Origin: CAYLLT01 sp964591605
GTDB lineage: Bacteria > Planctomycetota > Phycisphaerae > UBA1845 > PWPN01
Direction: 5' to 3'
Length of the DNA stretch: 9,326 nt
NCBI GenBank assembly: GCA_964591605.1
Contig: CAZQEN010000308.1
Span: 1 to 9,326, forward strand
The notes below the pieces were generated by a model, which saw only the letters and a program-made list of their open reading frames with translations, was not told the DNA's origin and ran no database searches. Below, one piece after another: positions 1 to 7,417 of the stretch (its first letter is position 1; each line of letters begins with the position of its first letter). Both the position numbers and the translations under genes were made by a program.

Positions 1-106
1 GAAGGTGGAGCGAGCGGTTCAGACTGGAGGGCCTGACGGATCGCAACGGCTCGGGTGCTGTCTGTTTGGCCAGTACGGAGGGCGGAGCGGCGAAATCGCC
101 GGCCAT
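1..106. other. Left-edge intergenic DNA, no gene seen
   Basis: No start codon with a ribosome binding site and no recognisable protein is visible in any frame. This stretch lies beyond the terminator of the minus-strand repeat-protein gene and may be part of an intergenic region that continues outside the window. Confidence 0.5.
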
Positions 107-144
107 AAAAGAAGTGCGGCCCGCCTTGGGGGGCGGGCCGCACT
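107..144 (-). terminator. Intrinsic terminator of the RTX-repeat protein gene
   Basis: A perfect 13-bp GC-rich stem pairs 113-125 with 132-144 around a 6-nt loop (126-131). Read on the minus strand it is followed by TTCTTTT (positions 113 to 107). It begins 34 bp after the stop codon of the minus-strand gene ending at 178, as expected for a Rho-independent terminator. Confidence 0.9.
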
Positions 145-177
145 CGGATGACGCAGTCCCGAGAACCTGCGGGGTCG

Positions 178-2835
178 CTAATCCTGATTGACCGTCAGCA
201 GGATCAGCCCATCCACGCCGGGGCCGGGGGTGATGGTATCAACGCCCGCCAGGCCGTTGATGATGAGCGTGTCGAGCGTCGGGTCGGTGCCGGTGATCCG
301 AACCGAGGCCGCGAGACCCGTCACTTCGACAGCCCCCGCGTTGGCGGCGATGTTGATCGTATCCGCGCCTGCGGTGCCGTTCACGGTGACCGTATCGGCC
401 ACGAGGTCGCCTCCGCCGGCCCCGGCCGCCAGGTTCACGTTCACCTGCACCGCGTCGGTGCCGGCCAGGTCGCCGACCGCCACGTTGTCCGCACCGCCGA
501 GGGCGTTGAAGTCGATCCGCTCGACGTTGTCGAGGTCCATGTTGATGTTGCCGACATTGCGGAAGAAGCGGACGCGCCCGCCGTTGGCGGAGATGTCGAT
601 CTGCTCGCCGCCGTTGGAGCCGTTGAAGACCATCGCATCGGTTCCGGCCTGGCCCTCGACCGTGTCGCTCCCGTCGCCCGGATCCCAGATGAAGGTGTCA
701 TCGCCTTCGCCCAGGAATGCGACATCATTACTGCGATTGCCGTCGATGGTGTCGTTGCCGTCACCGCCCAGGATCACATCAGCTCCGTCGCCGCCGTTGA
801 TCACGTCGTCGCCGGACCCACCATCCAGGGTGAGCGGGATGTTCAGGATGGCCAGGCCGTTCGAACCGTTGATGGTGTCGGGGCCGCCCAGACCGTTCAC
901 GACCAGGCTCGTGACGTTCGCGACATCCACCGAAGTTGCGATGCCGGTGATGGTCACCCGAGCGAAGCCGGCCACGGGCGACGGCGTGATGTTGATCGTA
1001 TCCGCCGCGTCCGAGCCGTTGACGTTCACGGTATCGCCGCCGCTGCCATTCACGGTGATGCGGTCGTCGGCAGGTTCGAAGCCCCTCACGCGCACGAGGC
1101 CGTTCGCCAGCAAGGCGTCGCCGTCGGGGGCGATGTTGAACGTATCGGGTCCCGCGGTGCCGTTGAGCGTGACGGAATCCGGCTGGCCATCGCTGATGCC
1201 ATCGGCGGCCGCCAGGTTCACGTTCACCCGGGTCACGTCGGTGCCGGTCAGATCGCTGACCACCACGTCGTCGGTACCGCCGAGAGCGTTGAAGTCGATC
1301 TGCTCGACATCGTCGAGGTCCATGGTGATGTTGCCGACGTTGCGGAAGAATCGGACGCGCCCGCCGTTGGCGGCGATGTCGATCTGCTCGGCGACGTTGG
1401 CGCCGTTGAAGACCATCGCGTCGGTTCCAGCCTGGCCCTCGACCGTGTCGCTCCCGTCACCCGGATCCCAGATGAAGGTGTCGTCACCCTCGCCCATGAA
1501 CGCGGTGTCGCCGCCGCGGTTTCCGTCGATGGTATCGTTGCCTTCGCCGCCCACGATCACATCAGCTCCGTCGCCGCCGTTGATCACGTCGTCGCCGGGC
1601 CCACCATCCAGGGTGAGCGGGATGTTCAGGATGGCCAGGCCGTTCGAACCGTTGATGGTGTCGGGGCCGCCCAGACCGTTCACGACCAGGCTCGTGACGT
1701 TCGCGACATCCACCGAAGTTGCGATGCCGGTGATGGTCACCCGAGCGAAGCCGGCCACGGGCGACGGCGTGATGTTGATCGTATCCGCCGCGTCCGAGCC
1801 GTTGACGTTCACGGTATCGCCGCCGCTGCCATTCACGGTGATGCGGTCGTCGGCAGGTTCGAAGCCCCTCACGCGCACGAGGCCGTTCGCCAGCAAGGCG
1901 TCGCCGTCGGGGGCGATGTTGAACGTATCGGGTCCCGCGGTGCCGTTGAGCGTGACGGAATCCGGCTGGCCATCGCTGATGCCATCGGCGGCCGCCAGGT
2001 TCACGTTCACCCGGGTCACGTCGGTGCCGGTCAGATCGCTGACCACCACGTCGTCGGTACCGCCGAGAGCGTTGAAGTCGATCTGCTCGACATCGTCGAG
2101 GTCCATGGTGATGTTGCCGACGTTGCGGAAGAATCGGACGCGCCCGCCGTTGGCGGCGATGTCGATCTGCTCGGCGACGTTGGCGCCGTTGAAGACCATC
2201 GCGTCGGTTCCAGCCTGGCCCTCGACCGTGTCGCTCCCGTCACCCGGATCCCAGATGAAGGTGTCGTCACCCTCGCCCAGGAATGCGACATCATTGCCGC
2301 GGTTTCCGTCCACGATGTCGCTGCCATCGCCGCCGATGAGGGTTTCGACGCCGCTGCCGCCCAGGAGCGTGTCATCGCCCTTTCCCCCATCGATCGTCGT
2401 CACTTCGGTATCGGTGAAGACGCCGTTTGCTTCATCAATCCGGATGTCGTCGTCACCATTGCCCGCCTGCACGTCGATGCGGTCAAACTGGGCCCGGTCG
2501 AAGCTGAATTCGGCCGAGCCGTCGTTCCCAACGTCCACTTCAAGCACCTCTGGCACGCCTGCCTGCAGGCGCAGGGCCAGAGACGAGTCCTGTCCCGTTC
2601 CTTTGACTCGCAGTATCCCGTCGACGATCTTCGCTGAATAATGCGGATTGGGCGTGTCGGGCTTGTCCGGTTTGCCCGGATCCGGCGGGGGCGTATCCAC
2701 CGGTGGCTCCTCGATGACCGGGTCGAGCGGCGCGGGGCAGCCCTGGCCCATGATCAGAAGCCCGGCGGCCACGATCAGCCACAGGGCTCGTCGTTTCGAG
2801 CGAGCAACAGCACTGGGATGGATGGAAGAACACAC
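178..2835 (-). CDS. Secreted or lipid-anchored RTX-type calcium-binding repeat protein
   Basis: This 885-residue protein is probably exported to the cell surface, where glycine/aspartate turns would bind Ca2+ and form parallel beta-rolls. Its biological role is unknown and no catalytic domain is visible. I start it at the GTG at 2835 because AAAAGGAG lies 7 nt upstream; an ATG at 3030 would add 65 residues without signal-like character. From that start, residues 12-16 are basic (RSKRR), 17-31 are hydrophobic (ALWLIVAAGLLIMG), and Cys33 follows. The lipobox (GQG-C) is non-canonical at -3 and -2, so lipidation is uncertain. A Pro/Asp linker fills 34-64. RTX nonapeptide-like blocks (GGxGxDxhx) lie near 150-195, 410-455 and 671-717. 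Each is followed by a module containing DDTFIWDPGDGSDTVEGQ and GGRVRFFRNVGN. The repeat period is 261 residues; the third unit is shortened and degenerate and ends in LLTVNQD. No C-terminal sorting motif was recognised. Units 1 and 2 are nearly identical in DNA. Confidence 0.9.
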   Translation of the reverse strand: MCSSIHPSAVARSKRRALWLIVAAGLLIMGQGCPAPLDPVIEEPPVDTPPPDPGKPDKPDTPNPHYSAKIVDGILRVKGTGQDSSLALRLQAGVPEVLEVDVGNDGSAEFSFDRAQFDRIDVQAGNGDDDIRIDEANGVFTDTEVTTIDGGKGDDTLLGGSGVETLIGGDGSDIVDGNRGNDVAFLGEGDDTFIWDPGDGSDTVEGQAGTDAMVFNGANVAEQIDIAANGGRVRFFRNVGNITMDLDDVEQIDFNALGGTDDVVVSDLTGTDVTRVNVNLAAADGISDGQPDSVTLNGTAGPDTFNIAPDGDALLANGLVRVRGFEPADDRITVNGSGGDTVNVNGSDAADTINITPSPVAGFARVTITGIATSVDVANVTSLVVNGLGGPDTINGSNGLAILNIPLTLDGGPGDDVINGGDGADVIVGGEGNDTIDGNRGGDTAFMGEGDDTFIWDPGDGSDTVEGQAGTDAMVFNGANVAEQIDIAANGGRVRFFRNVGNITMDLDDVEQIDFNALGGTDDVVVSDLTGTDVTRVNVNLAAADGISDGQPDSVTLNGTAGPDTFNIAPDGDALLANGLVRVRGFEPADDRITVNGSGGDTVNVNGSDAADTINITPSPVAGFARVTITGIATSVDVANVTSLVVNGLGGPDTINGSNGLAILNIPLTLDGGSGDDVINGGDGADVILGGDGNDTIDGNRSNDVAFLGEGDDTFIWDPGDGSDTVEGQAGTDAMVFNGSNGGEQIDISANGGRVRFFRNVGNINMDLDNVERIDFNALGGADNVAVGDLAGTDAVQVNVNLAAGAGGGDLVADTVTVNGTAGADTINIAANAGAVEVTGLAASVRITGTDPTLDTLIINGLAGVDTITPGPGVDGLILLTVNQD
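772..2279 (-). repeat. Near-identical 725-bp tandem direct repeat inside the RTX gene
   Basis: Positions 772-1496 recur at 1555-2279, offset by 783 bp (261 codons, so the frame is kept). By eye the only difference is at 816 (A) versus 1599 (G); 817-1496 and 1600-2279 appear identical over 680 bp. The 58-bp spacers between units are diverged. The segment at 601-771 is a more distant third relative. Identity well beyond what protein conservation requires, including wobble positions, indicates a recent duplication or gene conversion. Confidence 0.93.
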
Positions 2836-2842
2836 TGTGAGA

Positions 2843-2850
2843 CTCCTTTT
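2843..2850 (-). promoter_or_regulatory. Ribosome binding site deciding the GTG start of the RTX gene
   Basis: The minus strand reads AAAAGGAG here, 7 nt before the GTG at 2835-2833. No comparable Shine-Dalgarno sequence precedes the more upstream in-frame ATG, so this site supports the shorter protein, whose N-terminus then looks like a signal peptide. Confidence 0.75.
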
Positions 2851-3321
2851 CAGCTCAGGTACACATATGACAGGCCGCAAACATCTGCGGCTCTGATATC
2901 GATGGGAAGCGGCCCCGGACCGGGGCCGATGAACGCGATCTTTGCCTGCAGCGTCTGTTGTCAACAAAGAAACACCCACTCTGGTTCCAGGGTTCTCCGG
3001 TATCTTCGGCGGCACCCCGAGGTCGTGCATCGGCAGGGCGGGTCCTCAGATCTGGCGTCACCATGGCCTGTGCCGGCGGATGTCGGCGGATCGATGGACC
3101 TTTTCAGCGAGCTCCGAGCACTTCACCCTCATCTCGGAGGAGCTGTGCGCCGGATGTCAGCCCCCCGCCGACCTCGCCGGCGGTTCCCGCAGGGATCATG
3201 GCCCGACGGGCAGGCAATCTTTCGCGAGATCCTTCAGAATCGCAGCGCGGCCTTCAGCGGCTGCCGACCAGGTGTCCGGAGATGAGCGGACATAAACGTC
3301 GATCAGGGAAGACCTTATGAA

Positions 3322-3339
3322 GACACCCCCGAAGGTGTC
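3322..3339 (-). terminator. Weak candidate terminator after the cysteine synthase-rhodanese gene
   Basis: A 6-bp stem (3334-3339 with 3322-3327 on the minus strand, GACACC/GGTGTC) closes a TTCGGG loop 61 bp beyond the stop codon. It is followed by TTCAT, not a clean T-run. Position and hairpin fit; the short stem and poor T-tract argue against it. Confidence 0.3.
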
Positions 3340-3400
3340 GAGACAGACAGACAGAGTGCTGTGCGGTCCAAGCGCGGAGAAGCGGGATTTGAGGTTCGCC

Positions 3401-4702
3401 TCAGCGGATCTGGAGCGGGTGGCCTTCGGCGAGCCAGGCCTGCATGCCGCCGCGGCTGGTTTTGACGTTCTCGTAGCCCAGGCCGCGCAGGAGCTGGCAG
3501 GCCGCGGCCGAGCGTTTGCCGACGGCGCAGATGGTCACGAGGGCCGTCTGGCGGTCGGCGGGCAGGCCGTTGAGCGATCCCGCCTGGATCGCCTGGAGCG
3601 GGAGATTGATCGCGTCGGCGATGTGCCCGGACCGGTATTCGTCGGGCGTGCGGACGTCGATCAGCAGGGCGCCCTGGCGGATCCGATGCACGGTGTCGGC
3701 CGGGTCCACGACGTCGTCGGGTGACGGTGCGGGCGGGGCGGCGGTCTGGCCGGCCTGGTCCGGGAACAGCTCGGGCATGTACTTCCTGATGGAAGAGATG
3801 TACTTGAAGATGTTGTCGGGGAACATGACGACGCAGATCGCGCCCGGCTCGTCGGGGACGAGTTTGAGCGCCCCGGCCAGGGCCATGCCGGAGCTGGGGC
3901 CGGCGATGAGGCTTTCCTCCTGGTTGAGCCGCTTGCAGAGACGGTAGGCCTCGTCGTTGGCGATCTCGACCAGCCCGTCGTACTCCTGAGGCAGGAAGAA
4001 GTCGGTGAGCTTGAGGGCCCGCAGGCTCCGCACGCCGGGGATGTCGTGGCCGTCGGCCGGGTGCACGCCGAGGACTTTCACGTCCTTGTTCCTGGACTTG
4101 AGGAAGCGCCCCGTCCCGGTGATCGTCCCGCAGGTGCCCAGGCCGGCGACAAAGTGCGTGACTTTGCCGGCCGTCTGCTTCCAGATCTCCGGGCCGGTGG
4201 TGCGGAAGTGGGCATCGGGGTTGGCCGGATTCTTGTACTGGTTGAGCTGGTGCCAGCCGGGCTGTTGGGCGAGGTCGGTCGCCTTCTGCATAGCGCCTTC
4301 CGGAGCGCCGGGCAGGGGGCAGAGGTCGTCGGCCAGTTCGACGAGCCGGGCGCCGAACGCGCGGAGGGCGGCCCGCTTCTCGGCCGGGATGGCCAGCGAG
4401 AGCGTCGCGGTGAAGTTCAGTTTCTTGGCGTTGGAGATCATCGCGAGGGCCATGCCGGTGTTGCCCGACGTGGGTTCGACGAGGTTTTCGAGACGGATGC
4501 CGCGCTCTTCCGCGTCGCGCACGAGGTTCGCCGCGATCCGGTCCTTCACCGCGCCGAAGGGGTTGTACCATTCGAGCTTGGCGTAGACCTTCGTGTGTTT
4601 GTAGGGGATCACGTGGTTGAGCCGCACCATCGGGGTGGGGTTGTTCTCGTTCGAGAGCATGTCCAGCACGCTGTCGAAGACACGCAGGGAAACGTCGCTC
4701 AT
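3401..4702 (-). CDS. Cysteine synthase-family PLP enzyme fused to a rhodanese domain
   Basis: The 433-residue cytoplasmic protein has two domains. Residues 1 to about 315 are a fold-type II PLP enzyme of the cysteine synthase/cystathionine beta-synthase family, which replaces the beta-substituent of an activated serine with a sulfur nucleophile. Visible signatures are NPFGAVKDR with the predicted PLP lysine at K53, TSGNTG (78-83), the phosphate loop GLGTCGTITGTG (187-198) and GPSSG (268-272). After a Pro/Ala/Asp linker (about 316-335), residues 336-433 form a rhodanese domain with LIDVRTPDEY (347-356), GHIADAINLP (359-368) and the loop CAVGKRS with predicted catalytic Cys392. The start at 4702 is supported by AGGAG 7 nt upstream. 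The acceptor substrate (O-acetylserine, O-phosphoserine or another) cannot be read from the sequence, so no cysK/cysM symbol is given. A persulfide-handling role for the rhodanese part is inference. Confidence 0.93.
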   Translation of the reverse strand: MSDVSLRVFDSVLDMLSNENNPTPMVRLNHVIPYKHTKVYAKLEWYNPFGAVKDRIAANLVRDAEERGIRLENLVEPTSGNTGMALAMISNAKKLNFTATLSLAIPAEKRAALRAFGARLVELADDLCPLPGAPEGAMQKATDLAQQPGWHQLNQYKNPANPDAHFRTTGPEIWKQTAGKVTHFVAGLGTCGTITGTGRFLKSRNKDVKVLGVHPADGHDIPGVRSLRALKLTDFFLPQEYDGLVEIANDEAYRLCKRLNQEESLIAGPSSGMALAGALKLVPDEPGAICVVMFPDNIFKYISSIRKYMPELFPDQAGQTAAPPAPSPDDVVDPADTVHRIRQGALLIDVRTPDEYRSGHIADAINLPLQAIQAGSLNGLPADRQTALVTICAVGKRSAAACQLLRGLGYENVKTSRGGMQAWLAEGHPLQIR

Positions 4703-4857
4703 GGTTGAGCTCCTGGGTGCGAATGGGCCGCACGCCCTAATCTCATGATAGTGGCCGGCCGAAAAAGCCCGAGTATCAGACGGCCGACGCAGAACCAGCC
4801 CACTGGATTATCCAGGATTCAGACGGGGAAAGGCAAATCCCCCCTGTTCTGTCGATT

Positions 4858-4884
4858 GTGGTGCAGGCGTCCCGCCTGCGCCGC
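4858..4884. repeat. Palindromic repeat, copy 1 (imperfect)
   Basis: The first 22 bases match copy 2 at 4901. The arms GTGGTGCAGGCG and CGCCTGCGCCGC surround a TCC loop and pair over 12 positions only if two G-U wobbles are allowed, so the foldable form would be RNA. It resembles REP-like palindromes scattered through planctomycete and related genomes (family recalled from general knowledge, not searched). Confidence 0.8.
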
Positions 4885-4900
4885 GGGCATCCCGCTCTTT

Positions 4901-4927
4901 GTGGTGCAGGCGTCCCGCCTGCACCAC
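4901..4927. repeat. Palindromic repeat, copy 2 (perfect)
   Basis: The arms GTGGTGCAGGCG and CGCCTGCACCAC form a perfect 12-bp inverted repeat around TCC. It lies 43 bp downstream of copy 1 in the same orientation. Confidence 0.88.
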
Positions 4928-5115
4928 GCCGGGACACCCACAACCACAGGTGCAGCCCGCTCATCCCACCTCGCCGATTCCGTCAGACGCGATGTGGCTT
5001 GTTTCTATGCCTTCCTTATAGTGACAGCATTCTGTGCGGACCTGACGGGACCCCCAGACGGCGTCGCAGGCGCCGCACTCCCAACCGTCACGGCTGGTCA
5101 TTCAGGAGACCGGGA

Positions 5116-6480
5116 ATGCGACAGAAAAAGGCGGGCATCACGCGGCGGCAATTCGTGGGCGGAGCGGCGGCGGGGCTGGCTGGGATCAGCATCGTGCCGC
5201 GGCAGGTGCTCGGAGGGCCGGGAGGCAAGCCGCCGGGCGAGAAGCTCAATGTCGCGGCCATCGGTGTGGGCGGGCAGGGCGCGACGGACGTCGGCGGGCT
5301 GGCCGGCGAGAACGTCGTCGCGCTGTGCGACGCCGACCTGCGGCCGTCCAAGGAGACGTTCGAGAAGTTCCCGCAGGCCCGCAAGTTCCGCGATTTTCGC
5401 GTCATGCTCGACGAGCTGGGCGATCGGATCGACGCTGTGCTGGTCGCCACGCCCGATCACACGCACGCCGTGGCCGCGATGGCCGCCGTCCGGCGCGGCA
5501 AGCACGTCTACTGTGAGAAGCCGCTGGCCCACTCGGTCTGGGAGGTGCGGCAGCTCATGAAGGCCGCCCGCGAGCGGAAGGTCATCACGCAGCTCGGTAA
5601 TCAGGGCCACTCATCCGACGGCATCCGGCAGTTCTGCGAATGGATCTGGGACGGGGCGATCGGAAGCGTGCACACCATCCACGCCGGCTGCGAACAGTTC
5701 GCCCAGGTCTACGGCAAGGTCAGCCAGCTCGAAAAACTCAACGAGAAGCACGAGGTGCCGCCCGAGCTCGACTGGGACCTGTGGCTGGGGCCGGCGGCCG
5801 ATCGCCCGTATCACCCGTTGTATCTGCCGTTCCAGTGGCGCGGCTGGACGGACTTCGGCACCGGCGTGCTGGGCGACTGGATCTGCCACGTGCTCGATCC
5901 GTCGTTCTGGGCGCTCGACCTGGGCGCGCCCGTCAGCGTCGAGGCCGTCAAGGTCGTGAAGTACGACCCGCAGAAACACGCCCGGACGTTCCCGCGCGAC
6001 TTCGTGATCCGCTACGAGTTCGCGAAGACCGACAAACACGGGCCGATCACGCTCTACTGGTACGGCGGCAACGCGCGGATTCCGCGGGTCGACGGCCTGG
6101 ACCCCGGCGTCCCGCCGCCGGGCACCGGGGCGATCGTCATCGGCGACAAAGGCCTTATCGCGCACTCCTCGCACGGCGCGGGCGGGGCGCAACTCTTCCC
6201 CAAAGACAAGTTCAAGGACTACAAATCCCCTGCGCAGACGCTCCCGCGCGTCAAAGGCGGCCACATGCAGGACTGGCTCGACGCCATCCGCAGCGGCAAG
6301 CCCGCCGGCTCCGACTGGTCCTACGGCGGCCCGCTCAGCGAGCTCGGCCTCCTGGGCGTCATCGCCCTCCGCTTCCCCGGCCAGGAGCTCAAATGGGACG
6401 GCCCGGCCATGCGGTTCACCAACAGCGACGAGGCCAACAAGCTGGTAACGCCGAAGTATCGGGAGGGGTGGAGGCTGTGA
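5116..6480 (+). CDS. Tat-exported Gfo/Idh/MocA-family oxidoreductase
   Basis: The 454-residue protein is predicted to use NAD(P) on a sugar or sugar-derived substrate outside the cytoplasm. The start at 5116 is chosen because AGGAG lies 7 nt upstream and because the N-terminus is then a Tat signal: TRRQFVGG (9-16) followed by AAAGLAGISIV. Mature sequence begins near 30-40. The Rossmann fold opens with NVAAIGVGGQG (45-55). DAVLVATPDHTHAVAA (106-121) and YCEKPLAH (132-139) are classic family motifs, with the conserved EKP lysine at K135. The C-terminal alpha/beta domain contains GDWICHVLD (253-261), with H258 a likely active-site residue. Length is normal for planctomycete members with a Tat leader. 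Some Gfo/Idh/MocA relatives are GH109 glycosidases using tightly bound NAD, so hydrolysis rather than net oxidation is possible. The next gene starts 81 bp later; co-transcription is possible but unproven. Confidence 0.93.
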   Translation: MRQKKAGITRRQFVGGAAAGLAGISIVPRQVLGGPGGKPPGEKLNVAAIGVGGQGATDVGGLAGENVVALCDADLRPSKETFEKFPQARKFRDFRVMLDELGDRIDAVLVATPDHTHAVAAMAAVRRGKHVYCEKPLAHSVWEVRQLMKAARERKVITQLGNQGHSSDGIRQFCEWIWDGAIGSVHTIHAGCEQFAQVYGKVSQLEKLNEKHEVPPELDWDLWLGPAADRPYHPLYLPFQWRGWTDFGTGVLGDWICHVLDPSFWALDLGAPVSVEAVKVVKYDPQKHARTFPRDFVIRYEFAKTDKHGPITLYWYGGNARIPRVDGLDPGVPPPGTGAIVIGDKGLIAHSSHGAGGAQLFPKDKFKDYKSPAQTLPRVKGGHMQDWLDAIRSGKPAGSDWSYGGPLSELGLLGVIALRFPGQELKWDGPAMRFTNSDEANKLVTPKYREGWRL

Positions 6481-6561
6481 AGTTTTGCTCCCACCGCTTC
6501 GTCATCTGATTCCCATGCGCGTGTTTTGATACTCCGTGTACGCGGCGAATTGAGGTGTGCC

Positions 6562-7185
6562 ATGGCTCACGTCGTTCTGCTGGGGGATTCGATTCTCGAC
6601 AATGCCAGCTATGTGCCTGACGAAGCTTCGGTGATTGTGCAGATTCGGCGGAGCTTGCCGGCCTCGTCACGCGCGACACTGCTGGCCGTGGACGGCTCGA
6701 CGACCGTTCATGTGCCCGAACAATTGGCTGCGATTCCGGCGGATGCAACGCATATCGTGCTCAGCATTGGCGGGAACAATGCGATCCCCCACAGTGGGTT
6801 AGTCCACGAGGCCCAGGCCGTCTCTTATGCGCAGGTGCTATCAAAGATGGCCGAGATCCGGGAAGAGTTCGCGGCGCAATATCGTCCACTGGTGGCGGCG
6901 CTCAGCGGTTTGAGTAGACCCTCCGCCGTATGCACGATTTATGACGCGATTCCGGGTCTGACGGCTGAGGCGAGTGCCGCCCTGTGCGTGTTCAACGATG
7001 TCATTGTTCGCGAGGCGTTTCGATCTGGATTGTCGGTGATCGATTTGCGGTTGATTTGTGACGATGCATCGGATTACGCGGCCGTGTCACCCATTGAGCC
7101 GTCGGCGAAGGGCGGCGAAAAGATCGCCGGTGCGATTCTGCGCTGGGTGAATGGGGTTACTCAGCCTGGACGCGTGGTGATGTGA
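6562..7185 (+). CDS. SGNH/GDSL-hydrolase-like protein, PIEPS-motif type
   Basis: This 207-residue protein has no signal peptide and is probably cytoplasmic. It matches the SGNH hydrolase fold: block I is VVLLGDSILDN (4-14) with predicted nucleophile Ser10, and block III is SIGGNNA (68-74), with Asn in place of Asp of the usual GGND. Near the C-terminus CDDASDYAAVSPIEPS (166-181) replaces the canonical DxxH block V. From memory, a bacterial subfamily of SGNH-like proteins shares this PIEPS ending and also lacks the histidine. It is therefore either a hydrolase with an altered triad or a non-catalytic relative; the substrate is unknown. I start it at the ATG at 6562 because GAGG lies 6 nt upstream and the GDS motif then falls at residues 9-11 region as is usual; a TTG at 6526 is in frame but has no comparable site. 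Third-position GC looks lower than in the flanking oxidoreductase gene. Confidence 0.8.
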   Translation: MAHVVLLGDSILDNASYVPDEASVIVQIRRSLPASSRATLLAVDGSTTVHVPEQLAAIPADATHIVLSIGGNNAIPHSGLVHEAQAVSYAQVLSKMAEIREEFAAQYRPLVAALSGLSRPSAVCTIYDAIPGLTAEASAALCVFNDVIVREAFRSGLSVIDLRLICDDASDYAAVSPIEPSAKGGEKIAGAILRWVNGVTQPGRVVM

Positions 7186-7189
7186 ATCG

Positions 7190-7210
7190 AGTGAGGCCGG
7201 GATCCTCGCT
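7190..7210 (+). other. Small hairpin just after the SGNH-like gene
   Basis: AGTGAGG (7190-7196) can pair with CCTCGCT (7204-7210) around a 7-nt loop, with one G-U pair. It begins 5 bp after the stop codon but has no T-run, so it is at best a weak or factor-assisted terminator or an mRNA 3' stabiliser. The rest of the gap to 7417 shows nothing firm. Confidence 0.25.
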
Positions 7211-7417
7211 GGAGTGCAGACGCTCAGCTTGAAACGGCACGTGGCTGCCCGTCCTCGGCCGGGCTGCTGACAACCCGCTGCACCGAGATCACATCACGAG
7301 GATTCGCAAGCCTGCCGGCGCTCCCGGTGATTGGCCGATAGATGAGTTCAAACCTGCCGCGCATGAGGCACTGTCCCCGAGCCTAGAATCGCATAGGCCC
7401 CGTGGGAGACAACCGCC

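Larger units (their letters stand above)
2836..3400. other. 565-bp intergenic region without a convincing gene
   Basis: Short open frames exist on both strands, but none combines a good ribosome binding site with protein-like composition. Three small items can be seen. First, the minus strand reads TTGACA at 2964-2959, a possible -35 box for the RTX gene, but no good -10 follows at 16-18 bp. Second, an 8-bp inverted repeat (2910-2917 with 2921-2928) lies in the presumed RTX 5' leader. Third, (AGAC) occurs 3.75 times at 3341-3356. A minus-strand frame reading ...WSAAAEGRAAILKDLAKDC... and stopping near 3198 looks mildly protein-like, but it has no start codon and may be a decayed remnant or chance. 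Confidence 0.5.
4703..5115. other. 413-bp divergent intergenic region
   Basis: This separates the minus-strand cysteine synthase gene from the plus-strand oxidoreductase gene and should hold both promoters. -10-like hexamers are visible (TATCAT on minus at 4750-4745; TATAGT on plus at 5017-5022), but neither has a good -35 at 16-18 bp. The middle is occupied by two copies of a palindromic repeat (4858-4927). A long plus-strand frame runs through the region into the oxidoreductase, but it has no ribosome binding site and translates the repeats. Confidence 0.5.

Noticed and set aside
148..2641. Two plus-strand open frames of over 800 codons opposite the RTX gene
   Set aside because: They are mirrors of the repeat-rich high-GC gene on the other strand, have no ribosome binding site, and their products are low-complexity. 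The minus-strand product has recognisable RTX motifs, a Shine-Dalgarno sequence and a terminator.
3315..4733. A 472-codon minus-strand frame overlapping the cysteine synthase-rhodanese gene
   Set aside because: It is the same strand in another frame, Arg/Pro-rich and without any family signature, while the 433-residue frame has intact catalytic motifs and a good ribosome binding site.
4996..5011. Sigma54-like promoter (GG...GC) upstream of the oxidoreductase
   Set aside because: The GG and GC doublets are 11 bp apart rather than the required 10, and the flanking consensus is poor.
4858..5115. N-terminal extension of the oxidoreductase frame by 86 codons
   Set aside because: It translates the palindromic repeats, lacks a ribosome binding site, and would bury the Tat signal that starts naturally at 5116.
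7384..7389. TAGAAT as a -10 box for the 51-residue gene
   Set aside because: There is no acceptable -35 hexamer 16-18 bp upstream.
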